Below, piece by piece: positions 13,801 to 25,540 of a stretch of 64,000 nucleotides of DNA (position 1 is its first letter; every line of letters starts with the position of its first letter). Origin of the DNA: Amphiduros pacificus (taxonomy: Eukaryota; Annelida; Polychaeta; Phyllodocida; Hesionidae); the NCBI GenBank assembly GCA_949316495.1, contig OX439002.1, positions 56,026,531 through 56,090,530 of the forward strand, written 5' to 3'. Both the position numbers and the translations under genes were made by a program. Under the pieces are notes generated by a model. It ran no database searches and was not told the origin of the DNA. It saw only the letters and a program-made list of their open reading frames with translations.

Positions 13801-15544
13801 TGCTGTACAAAACAACCTATCCATGTCAATCTGCCTGCAAGAGAACCTCTATAAGCACATTGCATTGCACAACAAGGTCAACTTCTTTAAATAGCAATTG
13901 TCAACTTGTCATGAGCACATGCACAACATGGTCACTTTGGGCACATCTGTCCATGAGTATGCCACACCATATGAGCATGACCACAAAGCCATTAAGCAGC
14001 TCTGAGCTTATCTTCCCGGACAAGGACACATGTCAATCAATTTACTTTGTGATAATGCCAGTTGGTAATGATTTCCATGGTCATAAATCTTCCGTTTTAA
14101 TATAGGTTAAGATCATGTTAAATGTTGATAGTGTTCTTGAATTGAAACTGTACTCCTGAAAGCTTTTAAAGGAGATTCCAATTTTATTTTTTAATATTCT
14201 GTGTTTATTGTGGGCTGAACCTTAAAATTCATTGATATGGTACCAAAAAAGATGATATATTTATTCTCTCCTGAACCATTCCTTTGGAATAAACTGACAC
14301 GAAAAAGAAAGCAAATTTAAACTGACACGAAAAAGACACGAAAAAGAAAGCAAATTTATTCAATGTGCAAGTTATCCTAAGCCTTTGCTAAGGACTAATA
14401 TATTTGTTCATTAGTTGATCAAGTAGATTATTCTCTGTAAGCAGTTTAGGGAGATGAAATAATGATATTGAGGTGGCCATATTCGGTCATCATAGGAGGT
14501 TACAGCAAAGGAGCGATTACAGTGAAGGAGTGATGTACAAACAATAGGGCCCCGTGGCTCCGGGCTCTGTAGAGAAATAATAGAGCTCAGGTCTATAAAT
14601 GGTCACTTCCTGTTTGAAGGTAACATAGTGCCTGCTGCTGAATTAGGCATGTATTTGTGGACATAGGCTTTGGGGCTTGAGGCCGAACCTGTTCCTATTT
14701 GAGCATGTTGAGGTTTGTGTGGTCACATCACAGAGACTTTCAAATATCCTGCCTCCACGCTGCATATTCTAAACCTCATCTGTCAATGTTAGCGTATAAA
14801 GCCAGCAAACTATCCCATAGGGCCACTTACAAAGTATGGATGTGAACATAACATCCAAATATGTCACATCCATAACATGAAATAACAGGAAAAATGCGAA
14901 TTGTCGTTATAACGAACTCCTAGCAGTACATATCGTAAAGGTAATTGTTAGATCAAAAGGGTTGTGGATTTCTGTCCTTTTATTTCAAAGCAATTTCAAT
15001 CAAAATAATTTTCTTTGCATAACAGAATAGACATCAGCAATGCATATATCTCTTTCCAAGCTACCAAGTGTTTAAATTAAGAATGTCAATGCAAAATTGG
15101 AAGTCACAAAAAATTCTACTGAGAAAATGAGCCAATATTTTAAGAAATCAAATTCATGCTGTTATCATGAGAAAATCAGTTCTGATATGATAAAATCAGA
15201 AGATCGTGTGTTGTATTATCCTGATTAATAATATACCATGCTAGAGACACATCAGCCAGTATGACCACAGATGTGCCACGTCTTATCTGCACTCATTCAG
15301 CCATTCTATTGTGTGTAATGCAACTTGCCTGGCTGTGCAATGATAAGAGACACTCGTTAATTCACACACTATAGCATACAGATGTGTGACTGATTAACAA
15401 GCTACCAACAATCATGTGGGTTACAGTTAAATTTCTTATGTAGAACTCATAAAAAACTGTGATTTTCAAAATATGTTTGGGGCAAGTAAGACTTTTGTTA
15501 ATCAATCTAAATTTATTTTGACTTCAAGGGAAAGTTGTCATCAA
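13801..15544. other. Non-coding, with one local duplication
   Basis: No gene seen. At 14291-14357 a block AAACTGACACGAAAAAG...GCAAATTTA is duplicated, and the second copy carries a further internal ACACGAAAAAG duplication. Sequence around 14530-14830 is GC-balanced without coding signs. Confidence 0.5.
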
Positions 15545-15549
15545 AATGC

Positions 15550-16160
15550 TCACTGAAGACTCACACATGTCTCAGTAGAATACATCTGTAAAGTTTGGTG
15601 ACGATCCACATAATATTGAAAAGTTAGAGCACCAACAAACCATTCAGACTTTTCCCTTTTTGGAATGGTCATAAATGTCATAGGAAGGTCAATAAATATT
15701 TTGTCTAAGATTTAGTCCAGAAGAATATATCTGTAAAGTTCGGTGACAATTAAAGCCCTGGCTGGATATTTTAAACTTATCTGAATGGAAACATCACCAG
15801 GGGCATGAAATAGTCATTGTCAAACTTGTCAAGGATTTATCATGAAGAATTCTGTCAAATTTGGTAGCAATCCGGGCATTTTTGCCCTCAAGATATTTGA
15901 CCTTGACCTAATTGCAGAGGTAACAAGAAAGTCTTTTTTTTAAAAAATGTGCTGGCCGCCATCTTTAATGAAGCTGCATTCAATTTGTATTTTTTGGGGA
16001 TAGTGGCACTCCGAACCGAAAAGTACACAGAAATCATGACATCAGCCATCAACCATGGAAATTTCAACAAGAAACTCGTGTTATCAGTAAGAATGCATGT
16101 GTTTGGTCCCAATCCATGCAGATATGCTCTGACAGAGGACAGACGGACACTGCCTGTTTT
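15550..16160 (+). repeat. Dispersed repeat R4 made of diverged ~125-147-bp monomers
   Basis: Three related segments at about 15571, 15718 and 15842 each carry a form of ATCTGTAAAGTTTGGTGAC (the third is TGTCAAATTTGGTAGC). The last leads into GATATTTGACCTTGACC. The tail reaches GACAGAGGACAGACGGACA. This plan (monomers ending in a GACCTTGA-like element, then a short GACA-rich tail) is the same as in the 31 and 43 kb elements, in a much older copy. Confidence 0.6.
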
Positions 16161-16164
16161 AATG

Positions 16165-17179
16165 TTTCTTGGGGATCTTTGTTTTGGGGGGGGATATAAT
16201 ACTGGCCTAAAGACTGCCATAGTGTTCATTAGTAGAAGCCAAGAGTGTGTGCCTGGTAAACACCCCTGGTCCCACATCTCATGCCTTAGTCTGGCTTCCC
16301 ATCCCCCCTAACTTTCCACTTCCCTATCCCCCTTGTTTACATTCTTTTTCATAGAAGAAATCTAATACAAGAAACCCACTAAGACTGTCTGAATAGACAC
16401 TGCTAAATGAATCTCGTGGATAAAAAGGTCAGGCTATTCTGCTTTTATCATCCACACAATGACGGGTTACTTGTGCCACAATATAAGCTGTCTCTTACAA
16501 GAAGTGGTCGGAGACCAGTCAGGATGTTACTGGATTGAAAGGAGGACATTTGTCATGAGCCTGAGAAGATGCGGTCATCTTGTATCAACAGGCTTCGCCC
16601 AGTTCTCGGTGCGGGACCAAACTCCTCTAATTTGGGATGTTGTAAGCAAGTCGAAGCCACACCGATGAAAGCTGCAGAACATACAAATTTTATGCATATT
16701 GAACAATATATTGATTGCAACCCCATACTCAACATGGAAAACCAATCAATCCAATGCAACCCATGTCAACCTAAACTCAACCCAAACTCAGGCAAGAATG
16801 TCTTCTTTCTACCTATACTCTGGATCAGCCCTGGGACGCAGAGCCTGATTTGGAGCAGCACTGTGCATCCCAGTGTAGTCCTGGCATGAAATCTTACTCA
16901 CACCTCCCTCCTGACCTAGATGCTAATATTTTGGTGATATCACTGCATTTAAAGTGTTGGCCACCTCAGTGTGAGACCTCACAGTCTATGTGGCTTGTGC
17001 TTGCTGTTAGCCACAACCACGACTGTAACACAGGCTTCAGCGCTGCCATCAGCATTCCCAAATGGAAATTGTAACTTTGCATGTGTTAAACTCCAATGCT
17101 TTTACCCCTTGTAATACCCGCTAGATTTAGGCAGGAAACTGACAAGTGAAGCAGCATCATACCTAGAATCTTTAAGCTA
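16165..17179. other. Non-coding, no supported gene
   Basis: Several overlapping short frames on both strands (16440-16900) but no splice-bounded exon and no recognisable protein. GC-balanced and repeat-free, so it may be regulatory or simply unique sequence. Confidence 0.45.
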
Positions 17180-17193
17180 TTGACATGCAAAGT

Positions 17194-17230
<37 letters not shown>

Positions 17231-17296
17231 TGCCACTGCATATATCAACCAAAAAGGATGCTTATATCATTATTGACATGCAAAGTATGCCATCTG

Positions 17297-17344
<48 letters not shown>

Positions 17345-17395
17345 TGCTGCTGCCACTGCATATAACAACCAAAAAGGATGCTTATATCATTACAT
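17180..17395. repeat. Duplicated cassette with two (TA)n microsatellites
   Basis: A ~95-bp cassette beginning TTGACATGCAAAGTATGCC and ending AAAAAGGATGCTTATATCAT is present twice (from 17180 and from 17273). Each copy encloses a (TA)n tract, about 28 bp in the first and about 42 bp in the second. Both are followed by a CTGCCACTGCATATA segment. Confidence 0.93.
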
Positions 17396-20300
17396 ACTAT
17401 GGGTAAATATCGAATAGGGTAAAACATGCTATATATTTGATAGAATAAGAGTATACCAACACAATTTTAATGCCTTCAAATAGATCTCCCTGTAATATGG
17501 CATGTCAGACTTGAATAAGAGTTTGTCTGTGTTTTGCTTCTGATATTTGCAATGAATATTTCATATCTGACTGTCATATCTGCCTCAAATGAAAAGAATC
17601 AGCATCATACACAAAAACTGGTGACAACAACGACAATAGGCAGAAAAAAAAGTTTCCTGGGTATTTAGCAGATAAAGCACCAATAAGAATAACCTGTAAA
17701 TTTCATACGCTTCGTTATTCATTTACTTAGTTGCAAACATAGAAATAATAATACCATTATCACTGATACCGGTTCACACTTCAGTAAACAATTACTGTTA
17801 AATTGCAACATTGTTTGGTTCATGTGGGCCCAAAGGGAGCTGTTTGTATCTATCTCAGAGCCATAATTCTGCTCGGTCAACATCTTTCTGCCCACCCCCA
17901 CACATCCCCTGTGTCATGACAGCCAAGCCACAAGAAAACTTGCTCAATACAGCTATCCTCAAAAGATCATTAAACTTGGTAACCATCGCTTCTATCTCTC
18001 TATTGAACTCCACATGCATCATTAATTTCTTCACACTATCATGGCCGAATGGATTTTAACATTAAGATCAATTTTGGATGCGAGTATGTGGTTTACCATA
18101 ACTTTCCAATGAGATGATCGAGGACCAAAGGGACATTTGGAAGTGATAAAACTGCCATTTTGTACAGTGGAATAAGGTTTTTTCACCAGATTGCTGGTAG
18201 ATCTAGCATCAGAGGTTGGGTGGAATTTGCTGACACTTGGTGGGATAATCTCACCTCTGCGCTGTAATGTTGGATCATTATATCCCTGGTTATTGGCCAC
18301 CATAGACCTCTCACAAGGTTGCAACTCTCTGCTTGAGCTGAGCTTCAATGTTGCTTGCCTCTGCTTGCTAGTGAACATCAATATCACCATATATATAAAT
18401 GCCACCTGGGCCAGTCCAATGCATGGTAATTTGTCCACTCGCCAATGGGTGTAGGGCGATAGCATTACAGGCATTACAGTGAGTCGTGGCAGCAATTACC
18501 ATAGAGGGCTGTGGCATGCCCTCCGCCAAACTCATCGACAGGTCTCAAGCAACGTGGTTACCTTATTGCCACCCACTCCATGCTAAATGAATTCTTCACC
18601 ATTTACACCCAGGGCTAGCAAGTCTGATTCTCTTGCCCTCATTTCCGCTCCACACTGTTCTCTCAAATGTTTTCACTTTCCACGCCAAACACAATCTTTT
18701 TGTGAATTCCTCTGCTAACTGAGGAATATTTCAGTTTGTCCATCACTTTGTCAGTGTCATAGTGTTTTGGAAACCCCCCCCCCCCCCCCAGTCCTTATAT
18801 GTATATTCTGGATCAAGCCCAAAAGACAATCAATCCAATCCATCGAGACAATTGCAGATTTATCAAAATGACCACCAGGGGGCTACATGGTGTTTTTGGT
18901 TTTTAATTAGGATGCTGGTGTGATACCATATTCCACGTTTAGTGTTATGTCACGCTCTAAGCAGCAATCCTAATGGTAATTATAACAGATATATGTAAGT
19001 ACAAATGTGTTAATATTAGTGCATCAATATGTTCCATTCATATTAAGATGAAGTAATGGATTAAAAGAGCAAAATTGTAATGACAAACACTTAAACATGT
19101 GAAAAATATCATCCTCATATTCAAGAAATTATATACTTGGAAAAGATAACAAGTATCGAACTGAAACAATATATAATCATCATCACACAATAATTATTCA
19201 TACTGTGTAATTAGAAAAGCAAATATCTGAAATGTAGATCCATTGATCACACTCTGAATTAGACATGCATTTCAAACCAAATTTTAGCTTTCATCTATAT
19301 CAGACAAGATCTTCAGTAACATGCAATGGCATAAATATACATGTCATACATAAAAAGCTTCTCAATAGGGAGATATGATTGACCAAACACACTCAAAAGC
19401 TTTTAAAACTACTTTTACACTGCCAGTCCCTGGCCAGAGAGAAATTATCTATGTATTCTCCGTCAGTAGTTCCAGCCGGGAATATATTCCAAAGTTGTTT
19501 TGCCTGCATGAAAAGCAAATTCCACATTCCAACAGAGACTGGATTTATGCACTGGAATTCAATTACATTGATGCTAATAGCATGTCAAGGAACTAATTTG
19601 TAGATTGATATAGAATGATCATACTTCGGCTGTGTAGGAAAATAGGGAGATGACATTGATATGATGGCTGGTATTTGCAGTGTACTTTCTCATTATATAT
19701 GTTCACCACAGACAACATTCAAGCTACGGCTCATATAAGACCAAATCCATTAAAACTTGTATTTTAACCCTTAGAACATCAGAGTGAACTACTCAGAATG
19801 AGCTGACATCTAATACTAAAAATATAAACTCGGGAAAAAAGGGAGGCATCTACATAAAAGTCATCATAGTTTATGACATGTGAGTGATATGAAGAGCAGT
19901 CTGAACTGTTATAAAACATTATATAATATTCGTATATAGTGCTATATATCTTGAGGAACTAGTAAATATTTCGCAGTACACCTTTTAAGAATGCTTTATG
20001 AATCCACACATAGGTTGACACCCTTCAGCTTCACCTTGTCCATTTTGTGGCTCTGAGCAATATGTTCAAATGTTTAATTTGCATGGGATTTGTGCTGCAT
20101 TTGCTGTTGGTCCATCACTTGCACTTCGACTCGCAGACCTAATTAGAACAATAATTTTCTTGGTATGAGCAGCTCGGTGTGCACTACACAAAATAATCAT
20201 GACTGCAGGGGAAATTAATGATGGAAATTAATTTTGAGTCCGGATTGGTTCTTGTGCTGACTGCCAGTCAATAGGCAAGTCAATCTGGCCATGTGGTTTC

Positions 20301-21330
20301 TCAGAGACGGCCACATTTCTCTTATGTTTCCCTTCACAGATATGATCTGCTTGGAAGATTTCCAGCATGACATACATGGACTTGACAATGACTATTCATG
20401 TTATCCATGACATCAGAGAGGAAAGGGGACCGGGTTGATGCATGAACATATTGCTTAAATGCATGTGGAGACATAACCAAGTATAGCACAAGAGGGTTAC
20501 ATTTGTGAACTCGAGTCTGAATAAGGATGGAAAAATCTAAAAAAGCTGAAAACTATGGCATATATGTATCACAGGGACCTACTGAGTGCAAAGAATGGAG
20601 ACAATCTGAGGTACAGAGTAGTTGTGCATCAAGTATAAAGTCTGTCACACGATAAGAATAAAATCCGAGGACAGAATGTTGTAGTGCTAAGGTAACCTGT
20701 ACCAAACCGGAGGAAGAAAGTTAGTGATTTATTGCCATGGAAACGGACAAGTAATGACATAAGAAACACAAGTGCAAATTGTAAAGCAAAGTTAGAGTAT
20801 GGATCAACATGGCACTGAAAAAGTAGACAGAAAATAATTAACTTATGTTCTTAAAATGGAGATAAATCCAAAAGCAAATAAAATTGCATGTCTGGGGTAA
20901 TTTTATGATAAAAATACATAAATAGAAACAGGAAATGGCTGGTGGCTTTGGAGTGAAATGTCCGATACCAGCAGAAAGCACTGGAATGACCTGTCAGTAC
21001 CATGTGACATGCACCATGGCAGACCAACACAGGGGGTTAAAACACCAACAAGTAAATAGTAAATGTCTTGAAGACGCAGGACTTCTCTATCATATCAGTC
21101 CCTGCCACCAAAGGTATAAAGGTGCACACAGAATAGAGCGAAAGTCATCAGTATTCATACAAATCTGGCTGTCCACTCATTGGTGAAAGAATACAAATAG
21201 ATTTGTTTTGTTCTGTTAGTTGTACTGATTGGTCAGTGTATGTGCCAGACATCTGGTTACAGTTTATGACCTGATGTTGGTCAATTCAGATTTGATGATA
21301 TTTTTGTGAGCAAGGCAAGTATTTATGACT
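17396..21330. other. Non-coding stretch with poly-C tract
   Basis: No gene supported. The 154-codon minus-strand frame at 18031-18495 is within chance length for this size of window and has no recognisable domain. A C-run of about 14 sits at 18775-18789. 20080-20420 is repeat-free and rich in ATTA/TAATTA motifs, as in homeodomain-bound enhancers; this is only suggestive. Confidence 0.5.
18872..18885 (+). promoter_or_regulatory. CTCF-like motif
   Basis: CCACCAGGGGGCTA matches 13 of 14 positions of the metazoan CTCF core CCASYAGRKGGCRS (T in place of R at position 13). A single motif match; occupancy is unknown. Confidence 0.3.
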
Positions 21331-21575
21331 TGGGGAATTCCAAACTTTGAATGAGATCAAAAACAGGGCAGTAACTGCAGAGGTAATAATTGAATACTAC
21401 CTATGTGATGCAGAGTAGGTCAATGATTGCAGAGGTAGTAATTGAATACTACCTGTGTAATGCAGAGTAGGTCAATGACTGCAGAGGTAGTAATTGAATA
21501 CTACCGATGTAATGCAGAGTATCACAACTCACAACCTGATGACAAAATTGTGCAGGAGTGTGACAAGGGTTAAAG
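21331..21575 (+). repeat. Dispersed repeat R1, copy 1, with internal 52-bp triplication
   Basis: Opens with CTTGGGGAATTCCAAACTTT, followed by three ~52-bp units (21377-21520) of GCAGAGGTARTAATTGAATAC...TAATGCAGAGTA, and closes near AAGGGTTAAAGCTGTGAG. The same start, middle and end occur at 25358-25540 with a single unit, so the triplication is local to this copy. Confidence 0.8.
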
Positions 21576-21719
21576 CTGTGAGTATTTACTTGTTCGGGGA
21601 TTACAGAGACTTTGGGTGTTAGATTAACGTTGATAAAATAGGAGATTCCAAAGATATCTCCACCAGGCGATTATTTATCATCATAATGCATCTCACCACC
21701 ATAAAAAAATAGACAGAAA

Positions 21720-22860
21720 GGAGACAATGATTATCATATCTCAGCCAACAACACTCCACCTTGATATGGTGCAGAATGGAGACAATGACCACGATATCTG
21801 AGCCAACAACACTCCACCTTGATATGGTACAGAATGGAGACAATGACCACGATATCTGAGCCAACAACACTCCACCTTGATATGGTGCAGAATGGAGACA
21901 ATGACCACGATATCTGAGCCAACAACACTCCACCTTGATATGGTGCAGAATGGAGACAATGACCACGATATCTGAGCCAACAACACTCCACCTTGATATG
22001 GTGCAGAATGGAGACAATGACCACGATATCTGAGCCAACAACACTCCACCTTGATATGGTACAGAATGGAGACAATGACCACGATATCTGAGCCAACAAC
22101 ATTCCACCTTGATATGGTGCAGAATGGAGACAATGACCACGATATCTGAGCCAACAACACTCCACCTTGATATGGTGCAGAATGGAGACAATGACCACGA
22201 TATCTGAGCCAACAACACTCCACCTTGATATGGTGCAGAATGGAGACAATGACCACGATATCTGAGCTAACAACACTCCACCTTGATATGGTGCAGAATG
22301 GAGACAATGACCACGATACCTGAGCCAACAACACTCCACCTTGATATGGTGCATAATGGAGACAATGACCACGATATCTGAGCCAACAACACTCCACCTT
22401 GATATGGTGCAGAATGGAGACAATGATCACGATATCTGAGCTAACAACATTCCACCTTGATATGGTGCAGAATGGAGACAATGACCACGATATCTCAGCC
22501 AACAACACCTCACCTTGATATGGTGCAGAATGGAGACAATGACCACGATATCTGAGCTAACAACACTCCACCTTGATATGGTGCAGAATGGAGACAATGA
22601 CCACGATATCTGAGCTAACAACACTCCACCTTGATATGGTGCAGAATGGAGACAATGACCACGATGTCTGAGCTAACAACACTCCACCTTGATATGATGC
22701 AGAATGGAGACAATGACCACGATATCTGAGCTAACAACACTCCATCTTGATATGGTGCAGAATGGAGACAATGACCATAATAAAAGTGTACCTTAAGTGG
22801 GTGCAGAACGGTAACAGGGACAATATCTGAGCCCACAATACTCCACTTTCTCTGTCTGAT
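21720..22860. repeat. 58-bp minisatellite, about 19 copies
   Basis: Exact 58-bp spacing of CCACGATATCTGAG (21789, 21847 and so on to about 22735), with units containing GATATGGTGCAGAATGGAGA and CAACAACACTCCACC. Copies are nearly identical in the middle; both edge units are degenerate, and a further broken unit follows at 22800-22860. Because 58 is not a multiple of three and the minus strand lacks stops, all three minus frames stay open and spell the same 58-residue repeat in shifted register. The resulting frames of up to 255 codons are not evidence of a gene. Confidence 0.97.
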
Positions 22861-23519
22861 CTCGATACATGACACTATTGGAATTAACCATATTAGACGT
22901 TGGATTAACCTTGTCTGGACACCACCTTAGCCATCAATTGAGGCAATTCCCTGCTGTGGCTTGATCTAAAATGTGAATCTTGTACACGCCACTCTTGTTT
23001 GTGCCTTTGGCAGTCTTGTCTCAAGTCCTTTTTTGCCTGACATCTGACATTGCAGTCCTGCAGGCCCTGCATGACATTGTCATCTCAAAATTGTCACTGA
23101 CACTCAATGCTGGAAAGTAAAAATGTTTAACTTTAACCATTACCCTCATCTTCATGAAAACATCCTAAATTCTTACCACTTGCCAATAACTGAGGTCTTC
23201 AACTTATCTCATTCAGTATTGAAAATTAACATTCCTAATTAATAATTATAATATACTGTCAGAACACAGTTAATCACCAAATAGATGGGCATACTAATTG
23301 ACGCTGCTGTTATGATGTTTTTTTGTTTAATTTCTTTTTTAAAGAATTAATTTAATTAATCTAATCAGATACATAGTAGGGTCTCGCCTGTTGCTTCACT
23401 TTGATCACTCCCTATTCAACAGAGTAACAATCAAAAGAATTACATATTTTATTATTTATTTATCATAAAGATGCAATTCTTCGAGAAAAATGGGTAAAAA
23501 AATACTGGAATAATCCTTT
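22861..23519. other. Non-coding, no gene seen
   Basis: AT-rich sequence without recognisable features. Confidence 0.5.
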
Positions 23520-23523
23520 GTTA

Positions 23524-23800
23524 TTGAGGTGTGACTTTTCACTGAAATAGGAAGTTTGTCCCTGATATCAATACCATTCATCAAAATGAACCATTTAAAC
23601 AATTAGTCATCAAGATTCAAAGTCCTACCAAGAATTTCTCGCTGAAGTATCACTGAATAGAAGTATGTTCACCGACTTTCACCTAGATACTAATACTACT
23701 CTTCAAGTTGTATCATCCAACCAATTATGATAGCTTTATCTTTTATAGCCACTGAATACAGCTCACGGCTCTAAATATTGACAGATGGACAGACAAGAAG
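23524..23800 (+). repeat. Dispersed repeat R3, copy 1
   Basis: TTGAGGTGTGACTTTTCACTG followed by AAATAGGAAGTTTGTCCCTG matches 53623 onward. A second, weaker monomer starts near 23642 (GAAGTATCACTGAATAGAAG). It ends close to GACAGATGGACAGACAAG, a GACA-rich tail like those of other families here. Confidence 0.7.
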
Positions 23801-24231
23801 ACATCTTGCTCTTGCCAACAGCTGTCGCCGGCTAGACAAAAATATCAACCAATTTGAAAGTATCAGTTATTTCTGCTGCATGTTATGTCGGAGGACATGA
23901 GATTGAGGAGTCAGATTGGTGATTAGGCTTGAAGCCTGTCTGTAATCTACATGGCTGTCCATATTCTACTGTCAGATCAATAGGTCCTGCATCATCCTCA
24001 TTATCTCTGCTCACATCCTTTCATTAGGCAATTTTTTTCCTTCTACCTTAATCATGCTACTCTTTTGGCCATTATTTTTAGGAACGTTTTTTTAATATCC
24101 TTCAAACCTTCTGTTTCTTGTATTTGGGACAATACAACATTTTAATCAAGTCAGTCTTCCAAAGGAGTCTGATTGCAGCTGAAGGTGTTGAGACTGAATA
24201 AGCTGAATATAATATATATGATTCTTTATTT

Positions 24232-24757
24232 TTTCCTCCACCAGCACCAAACCAGACAAGGTCTGCAACAATTCACACTGCAGATACTGTCCCAAGCTGG
24301 ACCACAGTGGTGAAGTGGCGCAGGTACATTGTACCACAGAGGACCTCATGCAGATAGGACAATCTGACATATCTTATATAGCTTGCCCTGACAAGTGTTA
24401 ATATGTCGGCCAAACTGAGAATATACTAATGACCAGATTTCAGAGATATTTCTTTGACATCAAACATCACACTTATTGGGACCAAGCACCCCCTTCCTCA
24501 TGAGCTCAAGGACCCAACAGTGTGGCACCCCACTTCTCATCTGCGGGACACAAACAATGGTCTCAACAATGGTCACAAACAATGGTCTCAAACAATGGTC
24601 TCAAACAATGCTGGTATCCATATTTTGGAATTTCTCAAGGCAAATCCTGACTCCGACAGAACAAATCAGCTCAGGGACACTAGGCAACATCAGCGGATGT
24701 ACACTCAAATCCCTAGCTCTGATCCATATAAATGTCCTTCATGGTTGCAACCAAACC
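24232..24757 (+). mobile_element. Penelope-like element, decayed C-terminal part (zinc-binding and GIY-YIG endonuclease region)
   Basis: Conceptual translation shows, in order, a cysteine-rich segment (CNNSHCRYCPKL) like the zinc-binding linker of Penelope/Neptune elements; the pair ISYIACP...YVGQTE, matching the two halves of a GIY-YIG endonuclease core; then FDIKHH, a VAPHF..AGH piece, a LEFLKANPDSDRTNQLRDT segment and SLALIHINVLHG. This order is that of the endonuclease and C-terminus of Penelope-like retroelements. The reading frame is broken, no reverse transcriptase part is seen upstream, and a 13-bp repeat has expanded inside it (24551-24612). It is a dead 5'-truncated copy. Confidence 0.8.
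24551..24612. repeat. 13-bp tandem repeat inside the Penelope-like fragment
   Basis: Four to five units of CAAACAATGGTCT with small variants, placed between the two conserved C-terminal blocks of the element. The expansion arose after, or during, loss of coding constraint. Confidence 0.85.
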
Positions 24758-25052
24758 TGAAATCGGCCGACCATGCCAACACATGGGACCCCAAAATTAT
24801 TTTATAGGAAATAAATGTTTCACATATACCAATGATGTTGTGTTCCCCCTTCTTGTAAGATTACAACTTTGGTCTTTGAGTACCTGTTTCCCATGTGACT
24901 TCATTTGGTCAGTTACCAAAGGTACCCAAAGTAGGGACCTACCTACCCGAATCTAACCAAAACAAATCATTTTGATTCATGTGAAACCCAAACAACTTTG
25001 GTTTTGCACAACTTTGGTTTTGCATGGGCCCTGCCAGTCAGATTATTGACCA

Positions 25053-25060
25053 TGACGTCA
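25053..25060. promoter_or_regulatory. CRE-type palindrome TGACGTCA
   Basis: Full 8-bp CREB/ATF palindrome. Two more occur at 26968-26975 and 39879-39886. CpG-containing 8-mers are expected less than once in a window of this size and composition, but none lies near a supported promoter. Confidence 0.2.
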
Positions 25061-25357
25061 GTACTGCTTTATGACACCATAAAAGATCATCATCACCGTG
25101 GTGACTGCAGTTACAGAATGCAGAGTTCTAAACTGTGTTAAATCCTTGACGGGGCTTCAGAGAAAGTCGAGACCCCTCGTAGGATCCATATCACCATACA
25201 ATTTCACCATTGTCAGTTTGTCAGTTTTTACCTGAATATATATATGTCTAGTAAGCTAAGTTTGGCTGCATTTCATCTGTTAACCTACCCTCCAATAGAG
25301 GACTTCTCCCTCACATTAGTTTCTGCTGTCACTGGTGAAAAGGTGCATCAAGATTGA

Positions 25358-25540
25358 ACTCGGGGAATTCCAAATTTGGAATGACATCACTTATAGGGCA
25401 ATGACGGCAGATGTTGTGAGAAGATTGAACGACTTGCAATACTACCTATGTAATACAAAATACCATTAACCTGCCAATGTTGAGATCGAGTCCAGATATT
25501 ATTATCAGGAAATGAGCACAGTGTATGGGTTAAAGTATTA
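25358..25540 (+). repeat. Dispersed repeat R1, copy 2
   Basis: CTCGGGGAATTCCAAATTTG, GGGCAATGACGGCAGATGTT, AATACTACCTATGTAATAC and ATGGGTTAAAG follow the order seen at 21331-21575. The copies differ by many substitutions and indels, so the family is old. Confidence 0.75.

Noticed and set aside
18031-18495. 154-codon minus-strand frame
   Set aside because: At this composition one frame of this length is expected by chance in the window; no domain, no splice signals, no codon bias.
21619-22875. Overlapping minus-strand frames of 65-255 codons
   Set aside because: They are one 58-bp minisatellite read in three registers; not a protein gene.
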